Shown in pieces: positions 46,395 to 56,825 of a DNA stretch of 64,000 bases. The position numbers and the translations under genes were made by a program. Source of the stretch: Pseudohalioglobus sediminis (lineage in GTDB: Bacteria > Pseudomonadota > Gammaproteobacteria > Pseudomonadales > Halieaceae); assembly GCF_008370495.1 (NCBI RefSeq), contig NZ_VTUX01000010.1:1-64000 (forward strand), written 5' to 3'. The notes beneath the pieces were generated by a model. It was given only the letters and a program-made list of their open reading frames with translations. It had not been told where the DNA came from and ran no database searches. Numbering within the stretch: position 1 is the stretch's first letter; the number at the start of each line of letters is the position of its first letter.

Positions 46395-47124
46395 TGTTGT
46401 CGGTGGAATCGGTTACCTGGTAGAGGGCGCAAAGCTGCTGACGCATCCATCACTGCGTCTCTTTGTACTCATCCCGCTCACAGTCAATATCATCATTTTT
46501 GGCTCACTCATTACCCTGGGCCTGAGCTACCTGAGCGATCTGATGGATAACTGGCTGGGTTCCATACCCGATTGGCTGGGGTTTATCGAATGGATCCTGT
46601 GGCCTCTCATCGGTCTCACCCTCAGCCTGATGACGGGCTACCTGTTTACCGCCGTGGCGCTGATCATTGCCTCTCCCTTTAACGGCCTGCTCGCCGAAAA
46701 GGCCGAGGAACTGGTGACCGGCCGGGAAGTCCCCGCGCTGGAGGGTCTGGGCGCGGCCCTGCTGATGGTGCCGCGCGGCATCTTTCGTGAACTCGCGAAA
46801 TTGCTGTATTACCTGCCGATGGCGGCGTTCGTACTGCTGGTGACATTCATACCGGTGCTGAACACCGTGGCACCGTTGCTGTGGTTCCTGCTTGGCGCCT
46901 GGATGATGTCGATACAATTCGTCGACTACCCTATGGACAACCACCAGCTCAGTTTTGCCGATGTGAAGGAGGCGGTGCGCAGTCGCCGGCTCTCGAGCAT
47001 GGGCTTTGGCGGGGCCGTCGCCCTGTGTACGGGGATACCGCTGGTGAACTTTTTCGTGGTACCAGCCGCAGTAGTAGGCGCCACCCTGCTGTGGAGCAAG
47101 GAACTCGACACGCAACGCTACTGA
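46384..47124 (+). CDS. cysZ: Sulfate transporter CysZ (EI24 family)
   Basis: The 246-aa membrane protein matches E. coli CysZ throughout: YLVEGAKLLTHPSLRLFVLIPL, ASPFNGLLAEKAEE, YLPMAAFVLL, VAPLLWFLLGAWMMSIQFVDYPMDNH and the C-terminal IPLVNFFVVPAAV. CysZ mediates sulfite-sensitive sulfate uptake for cysteine synthesis. I chose the GTG at 46384 because AGGACA and GGGAGTC lie upstream and the N-terminus then fits; the longer frame to 46222 is antiparallel to no homologue and overlaps the CWC gene. Overlap with the CWC gene suggests coupled translation. Confidence 0.92.
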   Translation: MKGNVVGGIGYLVEGAKLLTHPSLRLFVLIPLTVNIIIFGSLITLGLSYLSDLMDNWLGSIPDWLGFIEWILWPLIGLTLSLMTGYLFTAVALIIASPFNGLLAEKAEELVTGREVPALEGLGAALLMVPRGIFRELAKLLYYLPMAAFVLLVTFIPVLNTVAPLLWFLLGAWMMSIQFVDYPMDNHQLSFADVKEAVRSRRLSSMGFGGAVALCTGIPLVNFFVVPAAVVGATLLWSKELDTQRY

Positions 47125-47164
47125 AGGCGACCTACGGGGCGGCCCTGGCGGCCGCCGGGAAATA

Positions 47165-48568
47165 TCAGCGCAGCAGGTCTTCCGGCGGGTGTGTGCACTC
47201 CAGCGGCGTGCCCAGCAGCGCCTCCAGGTCAGGCAGCAGGAACGCGTCATCTTCACTGGCGAAACTGATTGAGGTACCGGTGGCGCCGGCCCGGCCCGTG
47301 CGGCCTATGCGGTGGACGTAGTCCTCGGGGTCCTCAGGCAGGTTGTAGTTCACCACGTGGCTGATGCCGTCTACGTGAATACCGCGACCGGCCACATCGG
47401 TGGCCACCAACACCTTGATCTCTCCGCTCTTGAACTGCTCCAGCGTGCGTGTGCGCTTGCCCTGAGGGATTTCACCTGACAGCACGCCGCACTTTACGCC
47501 GGATTTGCGCAGGCGCTCATACAGGCGGCGGACCTGGTCGCGACGGTTGGCAAAGACAATCAGGCTGCTGCAGTCATCACTGCGAATCAGGTTATTGAGA
47601 ATGCGATAGCGCTGTTCCGAGCTGACCAGGTAGATTTTCTGGTCAACACTGTCGGTGGCCACACTTTCCGGCTCAATTTCCACTGTCACCGGCTCATAGG
47701 TCCACTGCTGGGACAAATTGATAATGTCCTGGGTGAATGTCGCCGAAAACAGCAGCGTCTGGCGATGTTCTTTTTTGGGGGTCGCCCGCACGATGCGCTT
47801 CACCTGCGGAATAAAGCCCATGTCCAGCATGCGGTCTGCCTCATCCAGCACCAGCACTTCGACGTGGTCAAGGTACAGGTCCCGGCGCCCCATGAAATCG
47901 AGCAGCCGCCCCGGCGTGGCGACCACCAGATCAACAATTTCGCGCTGCAGGCGATTGAGCTGTTTCTGGTAATCCATGCCGCCAATCAGCGTCACCACGT
48001 TGAGCCCGGTGTGCTTGCTGAGATCCGCGGCATCGGCGGCAATCTGCATGACCAGTTCGCGGGTGGGGGCGATAACCAGCGCGCGGGGCTCGCCGATAAA
48101 TCGCTCACTCTCGACAGGATTACTGAGCAGGTCATTGAATATGGTAATTAGAAAGGCTGCAGTCTTGCCCGTGCCCGTCTGCGCCTTGCCAATCGCATCG
48201 TGGCCCTGCAGTGTGTGCGGGAGGACCTGCGCCTGGATCGGCGAGCAGTAATGGAAGCCAAGATCAGCAATGCCGTGCATCAGTTCATCGCGCAGGCCCA
48301 GGTCGTGGAAGCGTGTCTCTCCCTCTTTCGGCTCAACCGCAAAATCTTCGATGCTCCAGGGCTGCGCCGCCTCTTTCGGCTTACGCTGCCTGCGGCGCTT
48401 CCCGCCCTTGCCCTGCTGCTGCCTGTTCTCGCCAGAGTGCCCTTTTTCCGACTTCGGCTTGGGCGCGGGCTCTTTGCGCGCGGACTGCGAAGGCTTGGAG
48501 GACGATTCGGACGTATCGCGCACCGGCTCTTTGTTGCCGGACAGACGCCCAACTAAACTCTTTATCAA
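47165..48568 (-). CDS. rhlB: DEAD-box RNA helicase RhlB
   Basis: The 467-aa helicase has a Q motif (HYCSPIQAQ), Walker [16 protein letters not shown] in [13 protein letters not shown] in LFSATF and HRIGRTGR. RhlB is the degradosome helicase in E. coli. Here a basic, low-complexity N-terminal extension of about 70 residues ([12 protein letters not shown]) precedes the core, as in Pseudomonas RhlB, and may bind RNA. The start is TTG at 48568; no better in-frame start is nearby. It stands alone between cysZ (convergent) and doxX. Confidence 0.9.
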   Translation of the reverse strand: MIKSLVGRLSGNKEPVRDTSESSSKPSQSARKEPAPKPKSEKGHSGENRQQQGKGGKRRRQRKPKEAAQPWSIEDFAVEPKEGETRFHDLGLRDELMHGIADLGFHYCSPIQAQVLPHTLQGHDAIGKAQTGTGKTAAFLITIFNDLLSNPVESERFIGEPRALVIAPTRELVMQIAADAADLSKHTGLNVVTLIGGMDYQKQLNRLQREIVDLVVATPGRLLDFMGRRDLYLDHVEVLVLDEADRMLDMGFIPQVKRIVRATPKKEHRQTLLFSATFTQDIINLSQQWTYEPVTVEIEPESVATDSVDQKIYLVSSEQRYRILNNLIRSDDCSSLIVFANRRDQVRRLYERLRKSGVKCGVLSGEIPQGKRTRTLEQFKSGEIKVLVATDVAGRGIHVDGISHVVNYNLPEDPEDYVHRIGRTGRAGATGTSISFASEDDAFLLPDLEALLGTPLECTHPPEDLLR

Positions 48569-48689
48569 CTGCCTGATTCCTGTAACTGATCAAAAAACGC
48601 GCGCCATTCTAGCACTTCCAGCTACTAATCGTCGGGATAATTTACCGCCACCGAGTTCCGGCCGAAGCTGCACCCCGTAATTCACCGCT

Positions 48690-49280
48690 TCAGCGCCCGG
48701 CGGGTGCCAGCCTGGACAGGTAGTAGTCCACGCTGACATAACGGCCGCCACCGGTGAATAGCAGCACCAGCAGCATAATCAGATAAGTCACGGCAAACTC
48801 GATGCCGTTATTCAGGATCACGAAATTGCCCTTTGCCGTCAGCCAGTTGTAGTTCCCGTGTTCGCGCAAAATATCCTTGGCCGCGCCGAGGCGCACGGCA
48901 ATGTCCTGGGCGCCGGAGTCGGCAATCGCGGCCCAACCATTGGGCCAGTGCACGGCGAATATGGCCACCAGCATGGTGATCATCAACGGGATGGCGACCC
49001 AACGCGTGGCCAGTCCGATCAAGAGCAACAGTGCCCCGATCGCCTCGGTATACGCTGCAAGGTAAGCCATCAGCTCTGGTGCCGGGAGGCCAAGCCCCCA
49101 GTCCGGGTTACCAAACCACTCGATGGTGCTGTCAATGTTGGCGATCTTGTTGGTGCCGGCCATCCAGAAAACCGGTACCAGGTAGAGTCGCAACGCCAGT
49201 GGCGCCAGGCCATCTGCCTGCTGCAGACGAGGAAAGATTGCGTTATGTATGCTGTAATACCACCCGGCGATAGCGTTCAT
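48690..49280 (-). CDS. DoxX family membrane protein
   Basis: The 196-aa protein has four hydrophobic segments and the DoxX motifs LALRLYLVPVFWMAGTNKIA, YTEAIGALLLLIGLATRW and NGIEFAVTYLIMLLVLLF. DoxX-like proteins are inner-membrane redox-associated proteins of variable and mostly undefined role. It ends 122 bp from rhlB and is divergent from the MATE gene. No partner gene suggests a pathway. The 49281-49384 gap is short and shows no clear regulator site. Confidence 0.82.
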   Translation of the reverse strand: MNAIAGWYYSIHNAIFPRLQQADGLAPLALRLYLVPVFWMAGTNKIANIDSTIEWFGNPDWGLGLPAPELMAYLAAYTEAIGALLLLIGLATRWVAIPLMITMLVAIFAVHWPNGWAAIADSGAQDIAVRLGAAKDILREHGNYNWLTAKGNFVILNNGIEFAVTYLIMLLVLLFTGGGRYVSVDYYLSRLAPAGR

Positions 49281-49384
49281 GCACGATTTTCCTGAAGGTC
49301 AGTTTCATCTGTGACAGCACATCCGCGTAAAAGGTTTCCCCGGCGGCCACTTTTCCTGCGCCACGCCCAACACCGCTGCCCTTC

Positions 49385-50764
49385 ATGATTGACTGGCCCG
49401 CCTATCGCAGGGAGGTCTCCGCCCTGTTCGCCATTGCCTGGCCCATCGTCATCGCGCAGCTTGCGCAGATGGGCACCGGCGTGGTCGATACCATCATGGC
49501 CGGGCGCTACAATTCCGTTGACCTCGCCGCCATCGCCATCGGCTATAACATCTGGCTGCCCCTGTTCCTGTTCACCCTGGGCATCATGCTGGCAGTCTCA
49601 GTGATCGTGGCCCAGGACTTCGGCGCGAAGAAAGTGCAGCAGGTCCGCGATATCCTGCCGCAGGCACTGTGGCTGGCCCTGCTCCTTGGCGCCATTGTCG
49701 GGCCCGCCTGCTATCACGCCGGTCCCCTGCTGGAATTGCTCGACCTGGAGCCGGACACGCGGGACAAGAGTCTCGGATACCTGCAGGCCGTCGCATGGGG
49801 GTTACCGGCCACCGTGCTGTTCCAGGCGCTGCGCTGCCATATCCAGGGCATCGGTATCATGCGACCTTTTGCCGTGGCCAGCGTGGTGGGGTTTCTCGCC
49901 AATATCCCGCTGAACTATGCGTTGATATACGGCCAATGGGGCGCTCCCGAACTCGGCGCCACCGGCTGTGGCTGGGCCACAGCCATCTCCATGTGGCTGA
50001 GCCCGATATTAATCGGGCTGTATATGCTCGCGTCCAGGAGCCTGCGTACCTACTTGCCACCGCTGCGCCTGGTTGCTGCGGACCTGCGGTCAATGGCAGA
50101 GATAGTGCGCCTCGGCTTCCCCATCGGGATGACCTTCTTTCTTGAGATCGGCGTGTTCTCGGTAGTCGGGCTAATGATCGCCACCCTCGGCAACCATGCC
50201 ATGGCTGCTCACCAGATTGCCTACAACGTGTGGGATGTGGTGTACATGCCGTTGATCAGCATCGGCTCGGCGATGGCGACCCGCGTCGGCCATGCCATTG
50301 GCAGCGGCGAGCACGAGCGGGTGAAAATTGCGGTGAAAACGGGGACGGCGATGACCGTGCTGGTGGGACTGGCATCCACCGCCCTGCTGCTCAGTATTCC
50401 CGGCTTACTGATCGCGGTTTACACCGACGACCCACAGATCCAGGGCCTGGCGGCCAGGCTGATCCAACTGGCCGCGCTGTTCATCGTCATCGACTCGGTG
50501 CAGGTCGCAGCCGCCTATTGCCTGCGTGCGTTCAAGGACACACGCTACCCGTTCCTGGTGATGTGCCTGTCCTACTGGCTGATCGCCCTGCCCCTGTCCT
50601 GGTGGTTCGGGCTGGAACTGGCAGTCACACCGGAAGACGGCACGGCAGATATCTGGAAGGCGTTGATCGCCGGTATCTGTGTCGCCACGGTGCTGATCAC
50701 CTGGCGGCTGTTGCACACCCTGCGCAAACTCTTTCCGGCAACACCGGACAGCGGGGCCGCCTAG
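49385..50764 (+). CDS. MATE family efflux transporter (NorM type)
   Basis: This 459-aa inner-membrane protein has 12 predicted segments in two halves with MATE motifs: ALFAIAWPIVIAQLAQMGTGVVDTIMAG at the start and FLEIGVFSVVGLMIATLGNHAMAAHQIAYN at the start of the second half. NorM exporters use sodium or proton gradients to expel cationic drugs and dyes. The acidic residues that define coupling cannot be assigned safely by eye. It converges with moeB 14 bp away. Confidence 0.93.
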   Translation: MIDWPAYRREVSALFAIAWPIVIAQLAQMGTGVVDTIMAGRYNSVDLAAIAIGYNIWLPLFLFTLGIMLAVSVIVAQDFGAKKVQQVRDILPQALWLALLLGAIVGPACYHAGPLLELLDLEPDTRDKSLGYLQAVAWGLPATVLFQALRCHIQGIGIMRPFAVASVVGFLANIPLNYALIYGQWGAPELGATGCGWATAISMWLSPILIGLYMLASRSLRTYLPPLRLVAADLRSMAEIVRLGFPIGMTFFLEIGVFSVVGLMIATLGNHAMAAHQIAYNVWDVVYMPLISIGSAMATRVGHAIGSGEHERVKIAVKTGTAMTVLVGLASTALLLSIPGLLIAVYTDDPQIQGLAARLIQLAALFIVIDSVQVAAAYCLRAFKDTRYPFLVMCLSYWLIALPLSWWFGLELAVTPEDGTADIWKALIAGICVATVLITWRLLHTLRKLFPATPDSGAA

Positions 50765-50778
50765 CCGCCCGGCAACAG

Positions 50779-51531
50779 TCAGCGCATGTGGGCGCAGTCC
50801 GGACAGTCATCGCGCGCGGCCACCGACAGTCGCTGCCATTGCATAGTGGCCAGGTCCGCCACCAGCAGGGCACCAACAAGCGGCTCGCCGTACCCGGACA
50901 GCAGCTTGATCGCTTCCATTGCCTGCAGTGCCCCCAGCACCCCCACTACCGGCGCCAGCACACCGCTATCACTGCAGGCCTCAAGGGGTCCGGCATTGTC
51001 CTCGGGATACAGGCAGCGATAGCAAGGCCCGCCGCTGGCCGGCGCAAAAACCGCCAGCTGGCCCTCGCCCCGGATCGCGGCCGCGCTTACCAGCGGCACG
51101 CCTGCGCGGATGCAGGCGCGATTGAGTGAGAAACGGGTGGCGTAGTTGTCAGACGCGTCCAGCACCACATCCACCCGCGCACAGCAATCGTTCATGGACT
51201 CGGCATCCAGGCGCTGTGCCACGACGCTTACCCGGACCTCGGGGTTGATGGCATGGATCGACTCTGCCGCAGAGGCGGCCTTGCTGCGCCCAATATCGGC
51301 ATCACCGTGGGCTATCTGTCGCTGCAGATTGCTGAGTTCGACCTCATCCCCGTCGGCCAGGGTCAGCTGCCCGACCCCGGCTGCGCCGAGATAGAGTGCG
51401 GCCGGGCAACCCAGGCCGCCCAGGCCCACCACCAGTGCGTGCGCCGCGGCCAGTTTCTCCTGCCCGGCGACATCGAAGTCCGGCAGCAGTATCTGTCGGT
51501 TGTAACGCAACAATTGTTCGTCACTCAGCAC
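50779..51531 (-). CDS. moeB: MoeB-type ubiquitin-like activating enzyme
   Basis: MoeB adenylates the C-terminal glycine of MoaD for molybdopterin synthesis. The 250-aa protein has the ATP-binding GLGGLGCPAALYLGAAG, the adenylation-site NLQRQIAH and zinc cysteines in CYRC and CPDC. I chose the GTG at 51531, which overlaps prmC by 11 bp with GGGGGG upstream and gives the E. coli length (249); a frame to 51795 lies inside prmC. The order hemA-prfA-prmC-moeB matches Pseudomonas. ThiF, a close relative, is less likely because the context is the moeB one. Confidence 0.9.
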   Translation of the reverse strand: MLSDEQLLRYNRQILLPDFDVAGQEKLAAAHALVVGLGGLGCPAALYLGAAGVGQLTLADGDEVELSNLQRQIAHGDADIGRSKAASAAESIHAINPEVRVSVVAQRLDAESMNDCCARVDVVLDASDNYATRFSLNRACIRAGVPLVSAAAIRGEGQLAVFAPASGGPCYRCLYPEDNAGPLEACSDSGVLAPVVGVLGALQAMEAIKLLSGYGEPLVGALLVADLATMQWQRLSVAARDDCPDCAHMR

Positions 51532-52354
51532 CGCGGCGCCCCCCGCTGATTCGCTCCAGGCCGGCGAGGTCATGGCGGGTGGCCACGTCTTCGAAACCGT
51601 AGCGGGTGAGCAGGTCACGCACCGCCGCACCCTGATCAAAACCGTGCTCCAGCAGCAGCCAGCCACCGTCGCAGAGGTACGCCGGCGCCTGTTCAGCAAG
51701 GCTTGCCAGATCCCTGAGCCCTTCCTGTGCAGATACCAATGCCGACTCCGGTTCAAAACGCAGGTCCCCCTGCGACAGGTGCACGTCACCCTCACTGATG
51801 TAAGGCGGGTTGCTCACCAGCAGGTGAAAATCGCGTTCCTCAACGTGGGAAAACCAGTCCGACTGTTGAAAACGCACCTGCGAGAGCTCACAGCGCTGTG
51901 CATTTTCCCGTGCCAGATCTACCGCCGCCGCATGCTTGTCCACGCCGCTGACGCGCCAGGCGGGGCGCTCGCTGGCCAGCGCCAGGGCGATTGCGCCGGA
52001 GCCGGTACCCAGATCAAGCACGCGGGCGTCGCCCGGCAGCGGCAACTGCAGTGCCCATTCAACCAGTGTTTCCGTCTCTGGCCGGGGTATCAGGGTGCTG
52101 GGAGCGACGCGCAGGTCCAGGGACCAGAACTCACGCCGCCCGGTCAGGTAGGCTACCGGCTCGCCCTCACGGCGTCGTTGTAACAGTGTGTTGAATTGTG
52201 ACAGGGTGTCTGCGCTCACCTGCGCTTCCGGCCAGGTATAGAGCCAACTGCGCGGCTTGCCGAGGCAATGGGCCAGCAGTATTTCGGCGTCCCGGACCGG
52301 GCTATCCCCGGGCAACCCCGAGGCACTGCGCAGGACATCCTGCACAGTGTCCAT
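51521..52354 (-). CDS. prmC: Release factor glutamine methyltransferase
   Basis: PrmC methylates the GGQ glutamine of RF1 and RF2. The 277-aa enzyme has an N-terminal helical domain, FWSLDLRVAPSTLIPRPETE, the SAM loop LDLGTGSGAIALAL and the catalytic NPPYI. Its ATG overlaps the prfA stop (TGATG), so enzyme and substrate are translationally coupled. The following moeB overlaps its end. Confidence 0.95.
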   Translation of the reverse strand: MDTVQDVLRSASGLPGDSPVRDAEILLAHCLGKPRSWLYTWPEAQVSADTLSQFNTLLQRRREGEPVAYLTGRREFWSLDLRVAPSTLIPRPETETLVEWALQLPLPGDARVLDLGTGSGAIALALASERPAWRVSGVDKHAAAVDLARENAQRCELSQVRFQQSDWFSHVEERDFHLLVSNPPYISEGDVHLSQGDLRFEPESALVSAQEGLRDLASLAEQAPAYLCDGGWLLLEHGFDQGAAVRDLLTRYGFEDVATRHDLAGLERISGGRRGAE

Positions 52355-53439
52355 CAGTCCTCGCCCAGGGCCGCCAGCTGGTCCGCCTGGTATTCCTGGC
52401 GCAACGGCCCGATAACGGCACCCAGGTCACCCTCCATCACTTCGGCCAGCTTGTAGAGTGTCAGGTTGATACGGTGGTCCGTTAGCCGGCCCTGGGGGTA
52501 GTTGTAAGTGCGGATACGGTCAGAACGGTCACCTGTGCCCACCAGGTTGCGACGCTGTTCTGCCTGCTCTTCTGCTGCCTTGTCCTGGGCACTGGTCAAC
52601 AGTTTGGCCTGCAACAGCGACATGGCACGAGCCCGGTTCTTGTGCTGCGAGCGCTCATCCTGGCACTCCACCACGATGCCACTGGGCAGATGCGTGATGC
52701 GCACCGCTGAATCGGTTTTATTTACGTGCTGCCCGCCGGCACCCGACGCCCTGTAGGTGTCGATGCGCAGGTCGGCCTTGTTAATCTCCACCGCATCGAC
52801 CTCTTCGGCCTCGGGCATGATCGCCACGGTGCAGGCTGAAGTGTGGATGCGGCCCTGCGATTCCGTCTCGGGAACGCGCTGCACGCGATGCGCACCTGAC
52901 TCGAACTTGAGGTGGGCATAGACATCGCGCCCTTCCACCCGGGTGATGATTTCCTTGTAGCCGCCGTGCTCGCCCGGCCGCTCTGACAGTACTTCTATTT
53001 TCCAGCCCTGGTTCTCGGCATAGCGTGAATACATGCGAAACAGGTCGCCAGAGAATATGGCTGCCTCGTCACCACCGGTACCGGCACGAATCTCCAGGAA
53101 CACGTTGTGCGAGTCATTCGGATCCCGCGGTAGCAGCAGGGTCTGCAATTCTTGCTCCAGCTGCGCCAGCTCCCCCGATGCAGAGTCAATCTCCTCCTGC
53201 GCCATTTCCCGCAGGTCGGCGTCAGGGTCCTCAAGCATGGCGCGCGCTTCCTCGAGATCAGCCTTGACCTGGCTGTACTTTGCGTAGCACGTTACCACCG
53301 CCTCCAGTTCCGAGTATTCACGGGACAGATCACGAAACTGGTCCTGGTTGGAAATAATTTCACTGTCGCCGAGGAGCGCCGATACCTCCTCGTGCCGGTC
53401 AGTTAACGTTTCCAGCTTGGTCAGGAGAGATGCTTTCAT
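52354..53439 (-). CDS. prfA: Peptide chain release factor 1
   Basis: RF1 terminates at UAA and UAG. The 361-aa protein has the catalytic GGQ in [17 protein letters not shown] and the domain 1 coiled coil ([20 protein letters not shown]). It overlaps hemA by 4 bp (ATGA) upstream and touches prmC downstream. No programmed frameshift is expected for RF1 and none is seen. Confidence 0.97.
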   Translation of the reverse strand: MKASLLTKLETLTDRHEEVSALLGDSEIISNQDQFRDLSREYSELEAVVTCYAKYSQVKADLEEARAMLEDPDADLREMAQEEIDSASGELAQLEQELQTLLLPRDPNDSHNVFLEIRAGTGGDEAAIFSGDLFRMYSRYAENQGWKIEVLSERPGEHGGYKEIITRVEGRDVYAHLKFESGAHRVQRVPETESQGRIHTSACTVAIMPEAEEVDAVEINKADLRIDTYRASGAGGQHVNKTDSAVRITHLPSGIVVECQDERSQHKNRARAMSLLQAKLLTSAQDKAAEEQAEQRRNLVGTGDRSDRIRTYNYPQGRLTDHRINLTLYKLAEVMEGDLGAVIGPLRQEYQADQLAALGED

Positions 53440-54809
53440 TGCAGGGTGTGTCTCGAGTGGTCGGTATCGTCTTTGGAAATTTCCAGGGCATCCGCATCGC
53501 TGCGCTCCGCGTTCTCGGGAGCAGGGGCGGCCTCGGGAGTTGTTGACGCAATACCGAGCAGGCGCCGGGCGCTGTCCAGGTCGCCATGACGGCCCTCGGC
53601 GCTGGCCTGCTTCAGGCCCGCAGTGGGGGCGTGGATAAGTTTATTGGTCAGGCCGCGTGAGAACTGGGTTAAAACCTGGGCGGGGTCATCACCACGGCTT
53701 ATGCTGCGCAGGGCCTTGTCCAGTTCCTGCTGGCGCAGCTGCTCTGCCATGCTGCGATAATCCTTGACGGCATCGACGGCATTTGCCTGCTTGACCTCAC
53801 GGGTGTGCGCGGCGACACCCTCGGCAATAATAGTATCGGCCTTGCGGGCTTCGCTCTGGCGGCTGCGCAAATTCTCATCGACTATTTCACGCAGGTCATC
53901 GACGCTGTAAAGATACACATCGCGCAGTTCGCCCACCTGGGCTTCGATATCCCGGGGCACGGCGATATCCACCATCAACACCGGGCGATGCTTGCGCACT
54001 TTGATGGCCTGCTCAACGGCCCCTTTCCCCAGTATCGGCAACTGGCTGGCAGTGGATGTAATCACGATATCGGCGCGTGGCAGCTGCTCAGGTATCTCCG
54101 CCAGCAGAACCGCTTCGGCCCCGAACTTCTGGCCCAGTTCGCGCGCCCGGCCCAGGGTCCGATTGGCGATCACAATATTGGCGACACCGGCTTCTATGAG
54201 GTGTCGCGCAACCAGTTCGATGGTCTCCCCGGCACCAACCAGCAGGGCATTGCACTTCGACAGATCGGAAAAAATATGCCCCGCCAGGTCGACCGCCGCA
54301 TAGGCGACCGATACCGGGTTCTCGCCAATCGCGGTGTCGGTCCGCACCCGTTTGGCAATAGCGAATACGCGCTGGAACAGCCGGTTGAGCTCACCACCCA
54401 CCGTCCCCGATTCCCTGGCCACAGCAAATGCCGACTTCAGCTGACCGAATATCTGCGGCTCACCCAGCACCATGGAATCGAGTCCGGCGGCTACCTGGGC
54501 GATGTGGGTGAGCGCTTTTTCTGCTTCGTAGTGGTAGGCGGAGGCGCGCAATTCCTCGGCAGACAGATGATGGTAGTTGGCCATCCAGTCGATCAACTGC
54601 ATGGCCTTGTCAGCGGGCACACTCCTTGGGGGGGCGATCGCGTAAATCTCGGTGCGGTTGCAGGTCGACAAAATCACCACTTCTTCCAGCCCGGCCGCGT
54701 TGCAGCAGTCCGCCATCGCCTCGCTAACCTGCTCCGGCGCGAATGCCACGCGCTCGCGAACCTCGACGGCCGCGGAGTTGTGGTTAATACCCAGGGCGAT
54801 GAGATTCAT
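53436..54809 (-). CDS. hemA: Glutamyl-tRNA reductase
   Basis: HemA reduces glutamyl-tRNA to glutamate-1-semialdehyde in C5 heme synthesis. The 457-aa protein carries the catalytic C50 in [12 protein letters not shown], the NADPH loop [16 protein letters not shown] and a C-terminal dimerisation helix. It starts [21 protein letters not shown], the family signature. The last 40 residues form an acidic tail ([17 protein letters not shown]). It heads hemA-prfA-prmC-moeB and is divergent from the TPR-lolB-ispE group. Confidence 0.96.
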   Translation of the reverse strand: MNLIALGINHNSAAVEVRERVAFAPEQVSEAMADCCNAAGLEEVVILSTCNRTEIYAIAPPRSVPADKAMQLIDWMANYHHLSAEELRASAYHYEAEKALTHIAQVAAGLDSMVLGEPQIFGQLKSAFAVARESGTVGGELNRLFQRVFAIAKRVRTDTAIGENPVSVAYAAVDLAGHIFSDLSKCNALLVGAGETIELVARHLIEAGVANIVIANRTLGRARELGQKFGAEAVLLAEIPEQLPRADIVITSTASQLPILGKGAVEQAIKVRKHRPVLMVDIAVPRDIEAQVGELRDVYLYSVDDLREIVDENLRSRQSEARKADTIIAEGVAAHTREVKQANAVDAVKDYRSMAEQLRQQELDKALRSISRGDDPAQVLTQFSRGLTNKLIHAPTAGLKQASAEGRHGDLDSARRLLGIASTTPEAAPAPENAERSDADALEISKDDTDHSRHTLQ

Positions 54810-54871
54810 GGTGTGCGCACAGTCTCCTGTTCACTGTGTGATCAATGGTGGTGTCGGCGGCAAGGGAGATG

Positions 54872-54889
54872 CGCCGCGAAAAAGCGGCG
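54872..54889 (-). promoter_or_regulatory. Hairpin in the hemA leader
   Basis: CGCCGC (54872-54877) pairs with GCGGCG (54884-54889) across a 6-base A-rich loop, about 63 bp before hemA. On the hemA strand the loop reads TTTTTC. It lacks a T run after the stem, so it is not an ordinary terminator. The remainder of 54810-55040 contains no gene, and promoters on either strand could not be placed confidently. Confidence 0.35.
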
Positions 54890-55040
54890 GCACCATAACA
54901 TAAGTCACCGAAATCCGGGCATATTCTAACAAGATGGACAGCAAATAGCCCGCCAGCGTCACTGGGCCGGACAATTGGGTTTCAGCCTGCGGTTGTGTCA
55001 TCATAACGGCCTTGTTCCCATATCAGCCGCTGTAACCTGC

Positions 55041-56825
55041 ATGCCCCGTTTGTCTATTCATGCCATCGGCATCGCCCTTGGCCTCATCTTGCTAGCCGCT
55101 TGCGCGTCCACCCCCCCGGAGCACGCGGAGGCAACTGTGCAGGAGTCCGCCGGGAGTGACACCGATGAGGTTGCCGCGGAAACCCCAGAGACTCCCGAGC
55201 GCAGTTTCCCGGCGGAGAGTATCTACCCCCTGTTACTGGCGGAGTTCGCGCTGCGCCAGCACGACTACCAGACCGCCCTGGACCAGTATATGGAGCAAAG
55301 CCGGGTACTCGCTGATGCCGGGGTCGCGAGACATACCACACGCCTGGCACAGTTTGTCAGCGACGATGCGCGCGCCATCGAGGCGGTTCAACTCTGGCTG
55401 CAGCAGGATCCGGACAACCTGGAGGCCAACAACACTGCGGCCACATTAATGGCGCGCAACGGTCAGGCGCTGGACGCCCTGCCGCACATGGCGCACGTTT
55501 CGCGCAGCGGCAAGCAGGCAAACTACCCGCTTCTATTGCAGGGCTTTGGCGGACTCAGCGAACAGCAGCAGGCAGGCCTGGTATCCGGATTGACGGAACT
55601 GGCCAATGAATTCCCTGAAGATCCCGCCCTGCTGCTGACCCTGGCGCTGATCAACACAGAGTACGAGCAATACGATGCGGCGCTAACACGTTTGCAGGCC
55701 CTGTTTGCTGTGGAACCCGAACAGCACCAGGCCTTGCTGCTGGAAGCACGCATCCTGATTCGCACCGGTGCCCGGCGACCCTTCGCGCACATCGAGGATG
55801 TGTTGCAGTCCAACCCGCAGGACAGTCGCCTGCGCCTTGAGTATGCCAGGCTGCTCACCAATACCGACATGGACGCAGCGCGAAAGCAGTTTGAAATACT
55901 CTCCGCGCAATCGCCCGGGGATGCGGACCTGCTGCTGTCACTGGCCCTGATCAACCGTGAAACCGGTGACGACCTCGTCGCCAGAGCCTACCTGCAACAG
56001 GTTCTCGACACCGGTAAGCGCAAGGATGAGGCGCACTACTATCTCGGCCTCATTGCTGAAGATCGCAACGAAACCGCCGAAGCGCTGAGCCAGTATATGA
56101 AAGTGGGCGACAGTCGCCAGTATCTCAGCGCGAACCAGCGCATCGGGCAAATTCTCGTGGGCGCCGGCGAACTGCAGGCCAGCCGTGCCTGGTTCGCCAA
56201 GCAGCGCTTGCAGGTGCGCGGCCGCAGGGAACAGCTGTTCGGCATCGAGGCTGACATCCTCAGCAATGCGGGGGCGCTGGAGGCATCGCTCGCGGTGCTC
56301 AACGAGGGCATCAACAGCTATCCCGACTCCGCCTCACTGCGGTATGCCAGGTCAATGCTCGGGCAACAGCAGGATGACCTGGCCCTGATGGAAGCAGATC
56401 TGCGCGCCATTCTCGCCCGGGATCCAAACAATGCCACTGCGCTCAATGCACTGGGTTACACCCTTGCGGACCAGACTGAGCGCTACGAAGAGGCCTACCA
56501 GTTGATCAGTCGTGCGCTGGAACTGGACCCCGATGAACCGGCGATACTGGACAGCATGGGCTGGGTGCTATACCGCAAGGGCGAGCTGGACAAGGCAATC
56601 GAATACCTGACCCGCGCCTACGCTGCGATGCCCGATCCGGAGGTCGCGGCCCACCTCGGCGAGGCCCTGTGGCAGAAGGGTGAGCGAGAGCGTGCCCTGC
56701 GTGTCTGGCAGGGGGCCCTGCGACAGGACCCCAGCCACCGCATCCTGCTCGACACGCTGCAGCGGCTGGGCATCGACAACCTGCTCACAGCCCCCACGGC
56801 ACCGGCCGCTGAAAGCACGATATGA
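55041..56825 (+). CDS. TPR-repeat outer-membrane lipoprotein
   Basis: The 594-aa protein begins with a lipoprotein signal whose box is LAAC (cleavage before the Cys near residue 20). A Thr/Glu/Pro-rich spacer and many TPR repeats follow. The clearest repeats are at the C-terminus: ALNALGYTLADQ, EEAYQLISRALELDPDEPA, DSMGWVLYRKGELDKAIEYL and LGEALWQKGERERALRVW. The same gene precedes lolB in Pseudomonas (PA4667 in my recollection). It shares 4 bp with lolB. Function is unknown; a scaffold role in the envelope is inferred. The ATG at 55041 is chosen because upstream codons disrupt the signal peptide. Confidence 0.85.
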   Translation: MPRLSIHAIGIALGLILLAACASTPPEHAEATVQESAGSDTDEVAAETPETPERSFPAESIYPLLLAEFALRQHDYQTALDQYMEQSRVLADAGVARHTTRLAQFVSDDARAIEAVQLWLQQDPDNLEANNTAATLMARNGQALDALPHMAHVSRSGKQANYPLLLQGFGGLSEQQQAGLVSGLTELANEFPEDPALLLTLALINTEYEQYDAALTRLQALFAVEPEQHQALLLEARILIRTGARRPFAHIEDVLQSNPQDSRLRLEYARLLTNTDMDAARKQFEILSAQSPGDADLLLSLALINRETGDDLVARAYLQQVLDTGKRKDEAHYYLGLIAEDRNETAEALSQYMKVGDSRQYLSANQRIGQILVGAGELQASRAWFAKQRLQVRGRREQLFGIEADILSNAGALEASLAVLNEGINSYPDSASLRYARSMLGQQQDDLALMEADLRAILARDPNNATALNALGYTLADQTERYEEAYQLISRALELDPDEPAILDSMGWVLYRKGELDKAIEYLTRAYAAMPDPEVAAHLGEALWQKGERERALRVWQGALRQDPSHRILLDTLQRLGIDNLLTAPTAPAAESTI

